In this document: positions 36,101 through 48,269 of the stretch, one piece after another
How positions within the stretch are numbered: the stretch's first letter is position 1
How the letters are laid out: each line of letters begins with the position of its first letter
Assembly: GCA_002105175.1 (NCBI GenBank)
Contig: MCGE01000041.1
Span: forward strand, 186,001 to 250,000
Origin: Absidia repens
Taxonomy: Eukaryota > Mucoromycota > Mucoromycetes > Mucorales > Cunninghamellaceae
Direction: 5' to 3'
DNA: 64,000 nucleotides
Notes under the pieces: model-generated
Database searches by the model: none
What the model saw: the letters and a program-made list of their open reading frames with translations, nothing else
Told to the model about the DNA's origin: nothing
Made by a program: the position numbers and the translations under genes

Positions 36101-39100
36101 ATCGACAACATCAGATCATACCGACAAATCATTACCTTCTACTCGAAAAACATCATACCTCTCACATACTCAAAAATCGACTAATGGATCGCCTGTAACT
36201 GAAGGTATAAAAGCGAATTAGAAATAGTCATATTAATATTTTCTACTAATATATTCTTCTCTTTTTTTTTTCTACAGAAAACTCAAATGATATACCTCCT
36301 CCTCCTCCTCCTCCTCCTCCGCCACCAGGTAAAAAACAAATAATAAAACTCCAACTGCGTATTGAAATAAGAATCCACAAATTTGGAAACTCCTTAACTA
36401 GGAATGTCAGACGGCGTTCCGCCACCCCCTCCCCCTCCACCACCTTCGCATATGTCAGGTAATGAACGAAACGCAAAGAAAAATAGAATTATTCTGATAA
36501 AGCAATTATACTCACTTTGAATTACTCTGCATTTAGCGATTCCTCCTCCTCCTCCTCCTCCTCCTCCTCCTCCTGTTCCGTCGACGCAAGGTATATGAAA
36601 GAAAAGTCTTACTACAATATCATATCTAATTAACATTATGTGTTTTATAATATTAGGGATTCCTCCTCCGCCGCCTCCTCCCCCTCCCCCTGGATCTTCG
36701 GGAACAGTGCCTGCTCAGCCTCATATCATCATTCCTCCTGTACCATTAGCTCCACTTCGTAAGACAATGCAACATCAACCGCAATTGAAGCTGAAGAACC
36801 TTCAATGGCAGAAACTCGACGTGAAAAACGTAGAAAAAACGATATGGTCGACAAACAACAAAGATGATGGTGAATCTGATGAACTTGAAGAAAAGCTATA
36901 TCAATCAGGTGTTTTCCAGAACATTGACATCATGTTTGCCGCCAAAACAAACAATTCGTTTGACCGCAAGCTCAAAGCCATGGCCAATGAAAAGAAGGAT
37001 GCTGTCAAATTTTTATCCGGAAATAAAAGTCGTAGTATCAGTAAGTACAACCCGCCCCGGCTAGCATGTTGACAACTACTTGACGAATTGATATGGATTA
37101 CTGATCTATTTTTGTTCGTATATGTTTATAGATATTGCCGTTATACCAAAACTCAAACAATTTGATGACTTTGTTTCGGTGCGACAAAGCATTTTGCAAT
37201 TGGATGATACTCTTTGTAAAGAAACACTCTTGACCAATCTGTTGATGTACGCTCCCTCTCAAGAAGATGATCTGATCACAATGCACAAATATATGGTTGC
37301 TACACCGGAAGAATGCGCCTTGCTTGATATCCCCGAACAATTCACCATTGAGGTAAGCTGCCCTCCCTCCCCCCTCCAGTTTTTATCAAGATATGATGAT
37401 GATGATGATGACGATGATTTTTTGACTGATTTTTTTTTCTTTCTCCCTTTGTTATTTATGGAATCAAGATGAACAAAATGTATCGCTACCAAGAACGGCT
37501 TCGCTTCATGCTTTTCCGAGTCCAATTTTGGGAAAAGCTGGATCAACTTTATCAAGTAATATTTTGTTTTGGTTTTCGAACAATATCATGTGTGGATTTG
37601 GGTTTTGTCTTTATCTAAGATTCATATTCAAACTGACCATATTTTTTGTTTATACTTAGAGCATGTCCATTATCTTGGAAGTATCAGACGCCATACGGGA
37701 ATCGAAACACTTGAAGCAACTACTCGAAGTAAGTGACATATATATAGGATGTGATAGAAAAAAAGACAGGAAGATAGGGGGCCATATTTGTATAGAGATC
37801 TATTAACATGACACGTCTTTTATAGATTATCCTGTTGATGGGAAATTATATGAACGGATCAGGTCTACAAGGCGGTGCATTCGGTATTCGTATTTCTGGT
37901 TTGAATAAGGTTGGTACATTATGTTTTGCTATTACTCTCTCGTTTTTCTTCCTTTAAAAACCATGCTCACATCTTTCTCGATATTATTATTAGTTAATGG
38001 ATACAAGAGCTTCCGATACAACGTCGCTGACACTGCTCCATGTCCTTGTTGGAACCGTTCGTCGGGAATTCCCATCTGTCTTGGAATTTATCAATGACCT
38101 GAAGGATGTCGGAAGTGCAGCAAGAAGTAAGCCATAGGATAAATTGGGCTCATATCTGAAATATGAAAAATACTGATCTTCTCTTTTCCTTGTCTCATGT
38201 AGTTATGGCTAGCGTGAACGATATCATTCAACAGTACACAGATATGCGACAAACACTAAAACAATTGGATGATGAGCTGAAGTCACATTGGGTACCCGAA
38301 AAGACCAAGCAACTGGACGAAAATGATCATTTTTTACAGGTCATGACGGACCATCACAAGGCGGCCACCGATCGATTTGAAGACTTGGAAACACTTTATC
38401 TGAATATGGATGCCAAATGGAAGAATACAATGGTTTTCTATGGTGAAAATCCCAAGGCCATGCGTCCTGATGACTTTTTCTCGATATTCGTCGACTTTTT
38501 GAATAACTGGAAGGTAATTAAGCATCCTATGGGAAAAATCATTGTTTGCCCTGCCTTTGTAATTGCATGTACTGACAATTTTTTTTTTTTTTTTTTTACA
38601 TATAGCGTGCAGCTATTGAAGAACAAAAATACAGTGATCGAAAGGAATACGAGGAACGACAACGACAGCAAAAAGAATCGGCAGCAACAAAGAAGAAATT
38701 CTCAAAGGGAAAGAGTGCAGATGACATGACCGGCGATGGTATCAATTGCGGCGTCAAGTCCGCTACAGCAAACGATAACGATGAAAATGATGACGTTGAC
38801 GATGACGACGACGATGAATCCACTGGACCTCACACACCTGATGAACAGGAAAATGAATCGATGCCTGGTAGTAAACGAAAGGAGGATCGGCGCATGATGG
38901 ATGATTTGCTTGATAGACTGCGATCCGGTGAAAGTTTACATCGAACACGCCAAAGACGCCAACGAAGACGACAATTGAATATTCAGACGACAACCTTGAT
39001 GCAACCTTCTCAGTCAAATACCACTTCCTCCACGTCGGATGCTAGTACCTCCTTAGATGACAATGACGACGAAGCTCCTTTGACTGCCGAAGTTCTGTTA

Positions 39101-39124
39101 CGCAGCCTCCAAAACGAAGACTAG
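33193..39124 (+). CDS. Diaphanous-type formin (GBD/FH3, FH1, FH2, DAD)
   Basis: Actin nucleator/elongator at polarity sites and cytokinesis rings. About 20 exons. Order: Ser/Gln-rich N-terminus from MTDFFNRLGRKN; GTPase-binding/FH3 region (FMESNLRAVTVADASRLEVS, WLVKFIDLKGLHVLVSSLSH, TQKLVCEILAFICYY); coiled coil (LEEEALHNEANESRLTNENL); FH1 with four polyproline tracts on four successive exons; FH2 from LKNLQWQKLDVKNVEKTIW through LLMGNYMNGSGLQGGAFGIR and FPSVLEFINDL; acidic linker; DAD autoinhibitory motif RRMMDDLLDRLRSG followed by basic RQRRQRRR. The GBD plus DAD pair implies Rho-GTPase relief of autoinhibition. One frame break occurs in the exon starting 33663: NILQTM then MLALEKKW needs one extra base at the AAA run 33705-33707. 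Confidence 0.94.
36278..36710 (+). other. FH1 mini-exon array
   Basis: Exons 36278-36328 (51 nt), 36402-36458 (57 nt) and 36537-36590 (54 nt), then the start of the next exon at 36657, each carry one run of roughly 9-11 prolines. All three complete exons have phase 1 at both ends and lengths divisible by three, so each is removable without frame change. Polyproline tracts bind profilin-actin in formins. Confidence 0.85.
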
Positions 39125-39135
39125 ATGGACATACC

Positions 39136-39166
<31 letters not shown>

Positions 39167-39749
39167 ATTTACATATTATATTTGAAACCCCCCTTTATCT
39201 TTGCTTATTTATATTACACTCTTATACATCATACACACATATTATCATTGTATTTATATCATAGTATTTATCTTATTGTTTATATTTCTCCTTGACCATT
39301 CACATTTATTATCATTATTATATTGTATATTTTCCGTCCATTTCTCTTGTGTCCCTTTATCATTTAAATTGAAATAAACGATTTGACGCTTTTAGAAACC
39401 ACAAAATTCATTTTCAAGTACATACTGCACTCTTTTTTTTGGAAATGTGTTAGTTATGGCAATGGGATGAAACGTTGAAAGTGTTGGATGATGATATCAG
39501 TTACTTCAAATGAGATCAAGGGTCAAAATATGATGGCAGGATGGGTCAGTGATCGCCTTTTTATTTCTGAGAGGTTTTTTTTTTTTTGTGGTAAAATGTA
39601 GACTTTATTTTCTTGTGGTAGCAATATCAAATTGTCTTTGGATATTATTCTCTTAATATTACCTCAAAACATTAAATGATGCATTATATGCTTTGAAGAC
39701 ATTCATTAAAGGTATACAAGAGTTTTGGTTTATTGTAGTATTCACAAAA
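39125..39749. other. 3' flank of the formin gene
   Basis: ATT trinucleotide run at 39141-39165, AATAAA near 39372, nothing further recognised. Confidence 0.5.
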
Positions 39750-40150
39750 AACATTTCACATTCCGCCCACGTGAATTTTATTTAGACCCATTTTCAACGT
39801 TTCCTTCTCTTTCTCTTTTTTTCTTTCTTTCTTTCTTTAATTCTTCACAATGGTGGCTCCTAGGGATTCCAGTGGATTTAGATTGGTGTCAGGACTAGTA
39901 TAGAAGCGTTTTCAGCTCAGGGATTACAAGATGCCTGGGGAAGCCCTTTCATTTTGGATTCAGGATTTAGAACCACCATAAGTTGGGGTTTTCAAGTTTA
40001 CATTAGTGTAGTTTAGTATTAGTTTATCCATAGTTTAAATCTACATCTAAATAAAATACATCTCTCTTTACATTCTTCAATGAAATTGTCCATCAAGTCT
40101 CTTTCTCATGTCTTATGCAAGAGATCCCTTTCTTACTGTCATCACCTTTT
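39750..40150 (+). repeat. Dispersed repeat family A, copy
   Basis: CCGCCCACGTGAATTTTATT, pyrimidine tract, GATTGGTGTCAGGACTAG, GGGATTACAAGATGCCTGGG and CCCTTTCATTTTGGATTCAG match the other copies; similarity fades after the TCATCACC stretch near 40140. Confidence 0.65.
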
Positions 40151-41022
40151 TTTTTTTTGACTACTTTTCTTGCAGTATCTCAGCGACTATTTATCAGTTC
40201 AGGATTTCTTATAATATTAAACGTGACCTTATTCCAGATCTTTCATTTATATCAATCGACTTAGATCTATATTCTTTAAATGTGATGATGCTCAAATTCA
40301 GCAGAACTTTATTTTTTCCAACCTGGGAGTGCAAAGTGGGAGCGCCCTTGCCTTGTCAGTTCAAACTTACCAGAGCTTGAGGGAATACACATGAATTTTT
40401 ACAAAAAAAATATAGAGGAGGAGTGTTTTTCCTTTTTTGAGTTCGATATATTCATTTGGCTGGTTTTTTGCTTTGATTCCTAAAAGCCATCATCAGGGAC
40501 GGAAAATGCTGGTCATTCCGTGTGGTACATTCCATACTGAAGGTAACTATAAAAACTTTGATTGAGGAAGGGACATGACAACAAACAATTCTATGTTAAA
40601 TAAAAACATATCGGCAGTCGCTTCTAGCGACAGTGGCTTTATCCCTTGGTGTAGCAGATTTCTTCTTTCCTCATCCGCATTTCCTGAGACCATATATATT
40701 CATATACTTGATGGATACAATAAAATGGCGCTTATTAAATAGCGTTGAGATTCTTGTATTGAAAAATTCAGCAGAAGTAGCAGAGGAATGCAAGATATTT
40801 GAAAGTGGTCGACTTGGGAAAAAGTCTTGAGAAAAAAAAGCATAAATCACCTTTTTACAATTGAATTTTCTATTTTATTTTGTGTAAAAGCAAGGGAATA
40901 TGGTATGTGGTTACGATGATGAGATCAAAAAAGGCCAAACCACGGTCATGTATTGATTTCTTTGCCAGTTTTTTCTTTCTAGACATATATTGATCAGGAT
41001 CTTTTTTATATGTATAACATGG
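40151..41022. other. Spacer upstream of lipase gene
   Basis: No convincing gene. The promoter and possibly a missed first exon of the lipase gene should lie here. Confidence 0.4.
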
Positions 41023-42404
41023 ATGGGGATCTATGTTTATGCTGAGAAGCCTGTTCCTCCCAGGTGATTCAATGGGATTTAATTATACTTTTTAAGCTAA
41101 CACGTTCTTTTTTTTTTTTTTTTGTGGCTAGCCAGGATCCATTTTTCCAGCCTCCGGCGGGATTTGAAAATCAGGCGCCTGGGTCAGTTTTGCGAATTCA
41201 AGAATTGCCGTCCCTCTCTTTAGCTATCTATACCCGATACCAAAATGTCAAGCATGCATATCAAATCCTTTATCGAACAGCTGATGGACTTGGCGCTCCT
41301 ACAGCAACTGTCACCACTATTTTAGTACCTTACAATGCTGACAACAGCAAGATGGTTACCTATCAGGCAATGCAAGCCAGTACATCATGGGATTGCTCGA
41401 CATCATTCACACTACGAAAAACACACGACTTGCCTGCTCTAGTGGCCCAGGTGGAACTCTTAGCTCTGGACTCCCTTCTGGAACGTGGCTGGTATCTCAA
41501 TCTTCCCGACTACCAGGGCCCGCAGTCTTTGTTTGGCATTGGCGCTATGGGTGGGCATGCGATTCTCGACGGCGTGCGTGCGGCGGTGGGTGCAAGTGAT
41601 CACATTGGTCTCGATCCTCATGTGTCTATCCAATTGTGGGGCTATAGTGTAGGTGCGTTGGCTACGGGATGGGCAACGTATATTCAAAAGACCTATGCGC
41701 CGGAACTGAACATTGTCGGTGTCTTCATGGGTGGCACGCCTGTCAACGTCAATGTCACTCTAGCAACCGTCAACGAAGGACTATATTCAGGTTTGGCTTT
41801 CACCAGCTACAATAGCGTGGCATTACAATACCCCAATGTGTCTGCGTATTTGGACTCCGTCTTGCTGCCTGAGAAAAAGGATGCCTTTTATCACTCACTC
41901 AATCTCTGTTTCCCAGAAATGGTTCGAACGTATGCTTTCCAGGATATCAGCACATATTTCAATCGCCCTGACTATCTCGATTCTCCGCTGCTCAGCAATA
42001 TACTAGACGACATCTCTTTAAGCAACAAAATTATGCCGCCGCATATTCCTATTTTTATGTATCACGCCAGCATGGACCCTGTCACTCCGTTTAGGGTGAT
42101 CCCGGCGGTGTACGACGAATGGTGCAAGAACGGCGCTAGCATTGAATTAATTGAAGATCAACTTGGGGACCACCAATCGATGTATGTGACAGGCTTACCG
42201 AATATGATTATTCATATGGAACAAGGATTCAACAGAACCACCAACAACAGTACGCAACAACCGATCACTCCCACTTGCTCACATCGCAAAGTCTTGACGT
42301 CTCTTTTGGAACCGAAGGCGCTCAAGGTGCTTGGAAAAGGGCTCAAAGGCGCACTGGATGGTATATTTAGCTTTCCCCTTGGTCCAAAGCATGCAAGCAA
42401 CTGA
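41023..42404 (+). CDS. Secretory lipase, LIP family (alpha/beta hydrolase)
   Basis: Exon 41132-42404 carries almost the whole protein, joined in frame to a short exon ending at 41063. It begins near DPFFQPPAGFENQAPGSVLR, the typical start of mature Candida-type secretory lipases. The nucleophile elbow is GYSVG (LWGYSVGALATGW), the acid is in ASMDPVTPF, and the His is in GDHQSMY. Such enzymes are secreted triacylglycerol lipases. N-glycosylation sequons (NVT, NVS, NRT) support secretion. The only in-frame ATG before the junction gives MGIYVYAEKPVPPS, too short for a good signal peptide; the preceding in-frame codons read RIFFICITWMGIYVYA, hydrophobic but without an ATG. The first exon or start is therefore unresolved. 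Confidence 0.83.
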
Positions 42405-42509
42405 GTTAATGGAAACTTGTGGATTTGATTGGTTAGTTTAGTGTTTAGTTTATTCTGGTCAGCGATTTAGATATATTTACGTATATATGATTTACTTTTA
42501 TTTATTTTT

Positions 42510-42720
42510 ACTTCATTAATAAACGCTCTGTTGCTCTGCTGGAGCTTTGGGAAACCATAGATTTTATAGGGTCTCAGGGGTGTCATGTGTTTTGATATTG
42601 GTTAGATGAGACAAATTTGGGCCCAGGTAAAAAAAAAAAAAAAAAAAAAAACCTTTTATTCACGGTCCGACCTACATGAATTTGTATTTTTTTTTGGTCT
42701 CCCTCTTCTCTTCTTTTATT
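42510..42720 (+). repeat. Left part of repeat (families B then A) interrupted by the LINE
   Basis: AATAAACGCTCTGTTGCTCT, GCTGGAGCTTTGGG and GGGTGTCATGTGTTTTGAT match family B. After a poly-A run the sequence turns to GACCTACATGAATTTG and a pyrimidine tract as in family A. The matching right part resumes at 48283. Confidence 0.55.
42708..42720. repeat. LINE target-site duplication, left
   Basis: CTCTTCTTTTATT, 13 bp, identical to 48270-48282 just after the LINE poly-A tail. Confidence 0.9.
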
Positions 42721-42721
42721 C

Positions 42722-44172
42722 ATGGCTCTTCCTCCTTTTAATTCGGATACTATGAGCGATTCAGGAAATCAACCTCCTGGACGCAACACCACCACTCGCC
42801 GCACCTTTGCTCAAGTCGTAGCGAAGACGAGGGAATCCCTCATGAACAAACCAACACATCACACCTCGGATGGCGGAGGTGAACTCCAACTGACAACTCG
42901 AATCTGGAAAACAGCACGAACCGAAGGCGCCCTTTTCTTCGATATGACACCCCTCGCCGATAAGACTCAGCAATATCATATGACTCTTTTGAAAGATCAA
43001 TATCCCATCGACACCATCTTCGCCGCCATTCCAAAAAGGGACGGCAAACAACCGTACCTTGAAGTATATCCCACCTCCACAGCAGACGTCCAGAACATCA
43101 AAGACACCGGAATCGTATACAACGATGTAGCTAAGAACACCTCAATTCGCATTCTCCCCTGCAAATCTATCCCTGACGCAACCAACATCAAGAAACTTTC
43201 CCTCTCGTATCTCCCCATGATAGAAAAAGAAAAGGTCATTGCAGGATTGAAGCAAAGTTTGGCACCATACGGCGAACTCCTGGATGCTGGGATCCTTTTA
43301 GAACCGCAAACACAGTATTTCATGGGGACTGGTTATGCTCTCCTGGACATCTCAGCCACAGAATCCGGCGCAGCCACTCGAACTCTTACCCACAAGATCT
43401 CCTGGTGCAACGAAGAAGAAAGCTTCCACGCTACATGGGCCGCTATGCCCACTTGGTGCCGCTACTGCCACGAAGAAGGCCATTCCAAGTTCGTATGTGA
43501 AAAATCCAAAGCCAGCATCCTCTGCTACTCCTGTAAACACTTTGGTCATCGCTCTTTTGAATGCCCACGTAAGAACACAGAATTAGAACAGAAAAAACGG
43601 AAAACTAGCGTGCTCTCACCTTCCCCCGTTCTCCCTCTCCTGTAGCCTCTACCAGACACAACCCCATCAAGGACCGCCAACCGACCGAGACACAATACAT
43701 CAACAATCAACATAGCGATTACCAACAACCTGAACCCACGTCAACACCGACACCAACACCACCAGGAGCAACACAAACAACAACCACGGAACACCATGAT
43801 CACAACAACGACTCCGATGAAGAGATAGATGAATCATATCCGGGAATGAATGACGGCGACTACGAAGGTGACACGACGACCGCTGCCGATAGCGAGAATC
43901 AACCCACCCCAAACGGCCACAAGACTCCCACTCAACAAATGGACTATGAGCAGGAAAGGAACACTGTCTCGACTGAACCCACAAAGGATCAACCGGAAGC
44001 AGGGAACAGCAGCTCCAACTCAACCCAACAGATGGATTTCGAGCAACAACTCGCCGCCACCACTACTGACACCACTGATGGACAATATACTGCTAGCGAC
44101 CCATCGACACCAACGCCCCCACGCAGATCCCCCAGGAACAAAACTCCCCTGCCAATTATTATTCATGATTAG
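42722..44172 (+). CDS. LINE ORF1 nucleic-acid-binding protein (one frameshift)
   Basis: The first open part runs from 42722 to 43645. It contains a central domain (RTEGALFFDMTPLADKTQQ) and two CCHC zinc knuckles: CRYCHEEGHSKFVC and CYSCKHFGHRSFEC, as in LINE ORF1 proteins that coat the RNA. One extra base in the C5 run at 43623-43627 would carry the frame through SPRSPSPVASTRHNP and a Thr/Gln-rich acidic tail to the stop at 44170-44172. ORF2 starts inside this stop region, so the two overlap by 8 nt. A second in-frame Met (MSDSGNQ) lies ten codons in. Confidence 0.85.
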
Positions 44173-47100
44173 TCCGAAACTTACCTGCCACATCTCTTCA
44201 TTAAACTGCAATAGCTTAGTGAAGACCACATCATCCCAAACTCAATCTGACTACATTCGTTACCTACGCCTTCAACCTCCAACAATCTACGCCTTCCAAG
44301 AAACACACTGCACACCGGACCATATCGACACTCTCAACAGACTCTTCCAAAGCCAACAAACCATCTGGACACAACATTGCGGCATTGTATCGTTCTCTGC
44401 GGACTACCTTCTCACTCCAATCAACCTCACTCACAACAACACGGAAGTCTCCAACAGGACTATATTATGCAAAGTTCATCACCCTCATGGATTCTACACA
44501 CCCTTCTATCTCCTCAACATCTACGCTACACCATCGCCAGACTCAGCCCGCCGCCAATTATTCATGTCCATCAAAGAACTTCTTACGTCACAACAACAAA
44601 GGATTGATCTAGACAGACTGCTTATTGTCGGCGATTTCAATTACTCTCTCACTCGAGACGATCTCTCATACACCACATCTACTGAATGGCTCGCCTTTCT
44701 GGATCACCATTTTTACAACTGCATGCTCCTACACGATCGATCCGAGATTCCAACCTATCAACGTTCCAGTGAAATAGTTTCTACCATCGACTACTTCTAC
44801 GCCAGCAACAGTCTGATCCCCACTATCACGGACAACAACATCGAAACATTACGAAGGAACTGGTCTGATCACTCCATTCTTACGGTATCATTCAATTTTG
44901 GGGAATCAAAGTTTGGACCCGGACTCTGGAGAGCCAACCCATTGTACACCAACAACCCAATTTACCAAAAGCAACTGGAACACCTGGTGAACACCTTCTT
45001 TACTACCGAAATTTTGGACATGACACCACAGGAACAATGGGACCAACTCAAACTTCAATGTCAAACCTTTACCAAGAAATTCGGAAAAAAATACGTTTCA
45101 TGGCGTTGCTCAACATTACGTCAATTACAACGCCGCCGCAACCGTTTTCTCCGCACCAAGCCATCACCCGCTCTACGCCAACAAATTCTTCCGAACTGGG
45201 ATGCATTGATACACCAATTACAGCAGGAACTGACCGACATAGCAGCAATGAAAGCGGGAATAAGATGGCGCGAAAAAGGGGAACGCTCACCAAAGTACCT
45301 GAAAGCCATTCACACGACTCGCACAAACCAACAATATATGTCCTCCCTGTCTACCACAGCAGAAAACATCAGCACAACTTCGGACGATCCAGCTTCCCTC
45401 CGTGCTATCACTAGGACATTCTATCAAAACTTGTACACAGCCGAACCGGTGGACGACAGAATGATTGACGAATTTTTGGATTCAGCAACAATCCCCTCAC
45501 GCCTCACCGAACAAGACCATCACCGGCTCACCCGACCAATTACTATGGCGGACCTCCAAACACAAGCCATGCGAGTAAACCAAACCAGCAGCCCGGGGGA
45601 AGATGGTTTTGGCTACCCTTTTCTCTCACTTCTCTTCTCTTTACCTCAACTCCAATCCTTATGCCTCCAAGTATACAATCAAGCTCTTGATCTTGGTGTG
45701 TTCCCGGCATCCTGGCAACGAATCAAGGTACGGCTACTACCGAAGAAAGGGGATATTACCAATCTCCGTAACTGGCGACCTATCTCCCTGATCAACTGTG
45801 ATGCAAAAGTGTTCACCAGAGTGGTCACTCGACGAATGGCTCCTCTTACCGACAATCTCCTCAACCCATACCAAACAGGATTTGTACCAGGACGGTTCAT
45901 TGCGGAAAACGGCATGGCCCTCAAAATCATCATGGAACAAAGTCAACTACACAACGCATCCGGATTAGGTTTATTATTGGATCAAGAGAAAGCCTATGAC
46001 CGGGTTCACCCACGCTATCTCCATAAATGTCTTCGTGCATTTGGTTTTCCAAGGTCCCTGGTAACTGCTTTGGTGTCTCTCTTCTTCAACAATCAGGTCA
46101 CGGTGAATGTCAATGGATTCTTCACAGACACGATACAGCAACAGCGTGGACTTAGGCAAGGCGACCCACTCTCCCCTCTGCTCTTCAACCTGGCTCTCGA
46201 ACCCCTGTTATTGTCCATTCTACATGACTCCCATTTCCCTGGGTATGTTTTCCCTCCCCACGTTCCTGCTTCGCTTGATCCCCCTCCCCCTGTCAAACTC
46301 CTGGCTTATGCTGATGATATATGCGTTTTCCTCCAAACACCCAACCACCTCGATCGTCTTCTGTACCACTTATCTTGTTACTCCACAGTGTCCAATGCAA
46401 AATTCAATGAAAACAAGACCGAAGCCTTCTCTCTCAACGGTGCTCAAGAGGATATATGGATCTCCAAATTGGAACAACACGACATCAAAGTATACCATCA
46501 CCGCCACTCACCTTCCGCCTTCCGATACCTAGGTTTCCCTATCTTCTACACCCCTACCAACAAGATCGATCGTTGACAAAGCTTTTGGAAGGGATGTCCA
46601 AACAATTCCAAATATACAGCCAACGCAACCTATCGATCAAAGGACGCGTCACCATCACCAACATCCTAGTTCTCTCCAAACTCTGGTATTGTCTCCGCCT
46701 CACCCCTGTCCCCCAAACCTTCTTCAACAAGCTTCGCTCCCTTGTCCATCGTTTTGTTTGGCAAAAGAAAACTCCTATGCTTTCGTACGTCCATCTCTGC
46801 CGGACAAAATACGATGGTGGATTGGCCCTACTGGACTCCCCCGACAACAACTGATACTACAAGCTCGCTGGCTGAAGAACCTCCTGGTTCCATCATTCCA
46901 CTCCTCTTTGATCACCAATATGCTCCATCACCATCTCTCTTCGGCTGGCCCTCCTGACTCACCATCACTGCTGCCCCTTCTTTTCCCTCACCTTCGTTAC
47001 GGGGCTTTGACATCCCCACGCCACGTTCTTTCCTTAATATTCAAGGCTTTTGACGGGCTACGACTTGACCTGGACTTTACCAAGGCAACTTCCGACATGT

Positions 47101-47942
47101 GCCTCCACCTCCCCCTGACCGTATTCTTCTCCAACATCTCCACCAACCACTGGCTTCTTCAAAAAGGTCACCGAAAAGATCAAGGTCACACATTTTTTGT
47201 TATTGATGAAATCCTCCACTGCTTAAGACCGAAAGTAGACACCGATCAAAGACGATACCCACGATTACTGAAACACCTTCTCAAGGACGTTCTTGGAGGC
47301 AACATACAGCTCCACGATTGGGCGATGGATTTGATCACCACCAGACCTGTCTCCACAGTAACCGCCCCTCTAGCCGATATCATTCACTGGTCCGTCGAAC
47401 CCAACCAACTACTGACCACATCTTTCCTCCGCTATGTCTACCCCCCTTTTTCAACGAAATCCTCTCCTCTCTCACCCGCCGGCACCGACATCTTTTGGAA
47501 GGCTCCAATGACCCCTGAAGCCCGCACCATTTGGTACAAGATACTGGTTGGCAAAGTTCCCTTACGTCACTTCCTGCGTCAGATAGGACGATCCACATCC
47601 TCCCTGTGTCATCTCTGCACCACTAGCTTTGAAGATACACTCCACTTTCTGGTCGGTTGCCCCACCAAAAATGATGTTTGGACGTCAGTCCTAGGTTATT
47701 TCTTCCCGCATTTACATTTTTCGATAGATTGTCTCTACACAATCATGACGACACTTACCTGGCCCTCCACAATATGGAATCCATCTCATCTCCTGGTTGT
47801 CATAGGTACTACGCTTAGATGCATCTGGATCGGACATTGGCAATCATCAATTCATGATATACCCTTCCAACGACAACACCTCGTCAAGCGTGCCATCAGA
47901 GGAACATTACACATCCTGACGCCACTACCATTAGACGATTAG
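44165..47942 (+). CDS. LINE ORF2: endonuclease and reverse transcriptase (two frameshifts)
   Basis: The start ATG at 44165 (MISPKLTCHISSLNCNS) overlaps the ORF1 stop. The endonuclease domain covers about residues 5-240 with FQETHC, VGDFN and SDHS. The reverse transcriptase shows RPISLINCDAKVFTRV, NPYQTGFVPGR, LLLDQEKAYDRVHP, QRGLRQGDPLSPLLFN and catalytic AYADD at residue ~715. The tail has the LINE zinc motif CHLCTTSFEDTLHFLVGCP. Frame breaks: at the C4 run 46551-46554 (frame restored gives FYTPYQQDRSLTKLL) and at the C5 run 46838-46842 (LLDSPRQQLILQARW). Both are one missing base. If real, they make the copy inactive by cutting after the RT. Confidence 0.93.
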
Positions 47943-48269
47943 TCGGTCTTTACCACCCTTCCCCCCCCCGACCCTCGATTCCATAGCAATTTAGCATACT
48001 CCTGTCGCCCATATTTCCTTCTTTCTTTTATTTATTTTATCTATTTTATCTATTTTATTTATTTTATTTCTTTTACTTATTTTATTTCTTTTATTTATTT
48101 TATTTATTCTATTTATTTCATTTATTCTATTCATTTTCTTCTTTCCACACTATACTCTCATTTATACAATTATCCACCCTTGTGACATCGCTGATTTCGG
48201 GGCCCGCCACTCAACGATACGGGTCCTATGAATAAAATTCATAAATTTTTCTACAAAAAAAAAAAAAAA

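Larger units (their letters stand above)
42721..48269 (+). mobile_element. Non-LTR retrotransposon (LINE), near full length
   Basis: About 5.5 kb with ORF1 (zinc knuckles), ORF2 (APE-type endonuclease, reverse transcriptase, C-terminal zinc motif), a TTTTA-type repetitive 3' region at 48005-48125, AATAAA near 48232 and a poly-A tail 48254-48269. A 13-bp target-site duplication brackets it. The sense strand is rich in A and C and uses many C-ending codons, unlike neighbouring host genes. Three one-base frame breaks interrupt the ORFs. The clade is not determined; the domain order fits the L1/Tad-like groups. Confidence 0.95.

Noticed and set aside
42960..43330. Minus-strand open frames over LINE ORF1
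   Set aside because: Shadows of the C-rich LINE coding strand; the sense ORF has zinc knuckles.
46689..47942. Separate gene downstream of the LINE RT
   Set aside because: It continues ORF2 in the next frame (RQQLILQARWLKNLL onward, terminal zinc motif) after a one-base loss, so it is the ORF2 C-terminal part.
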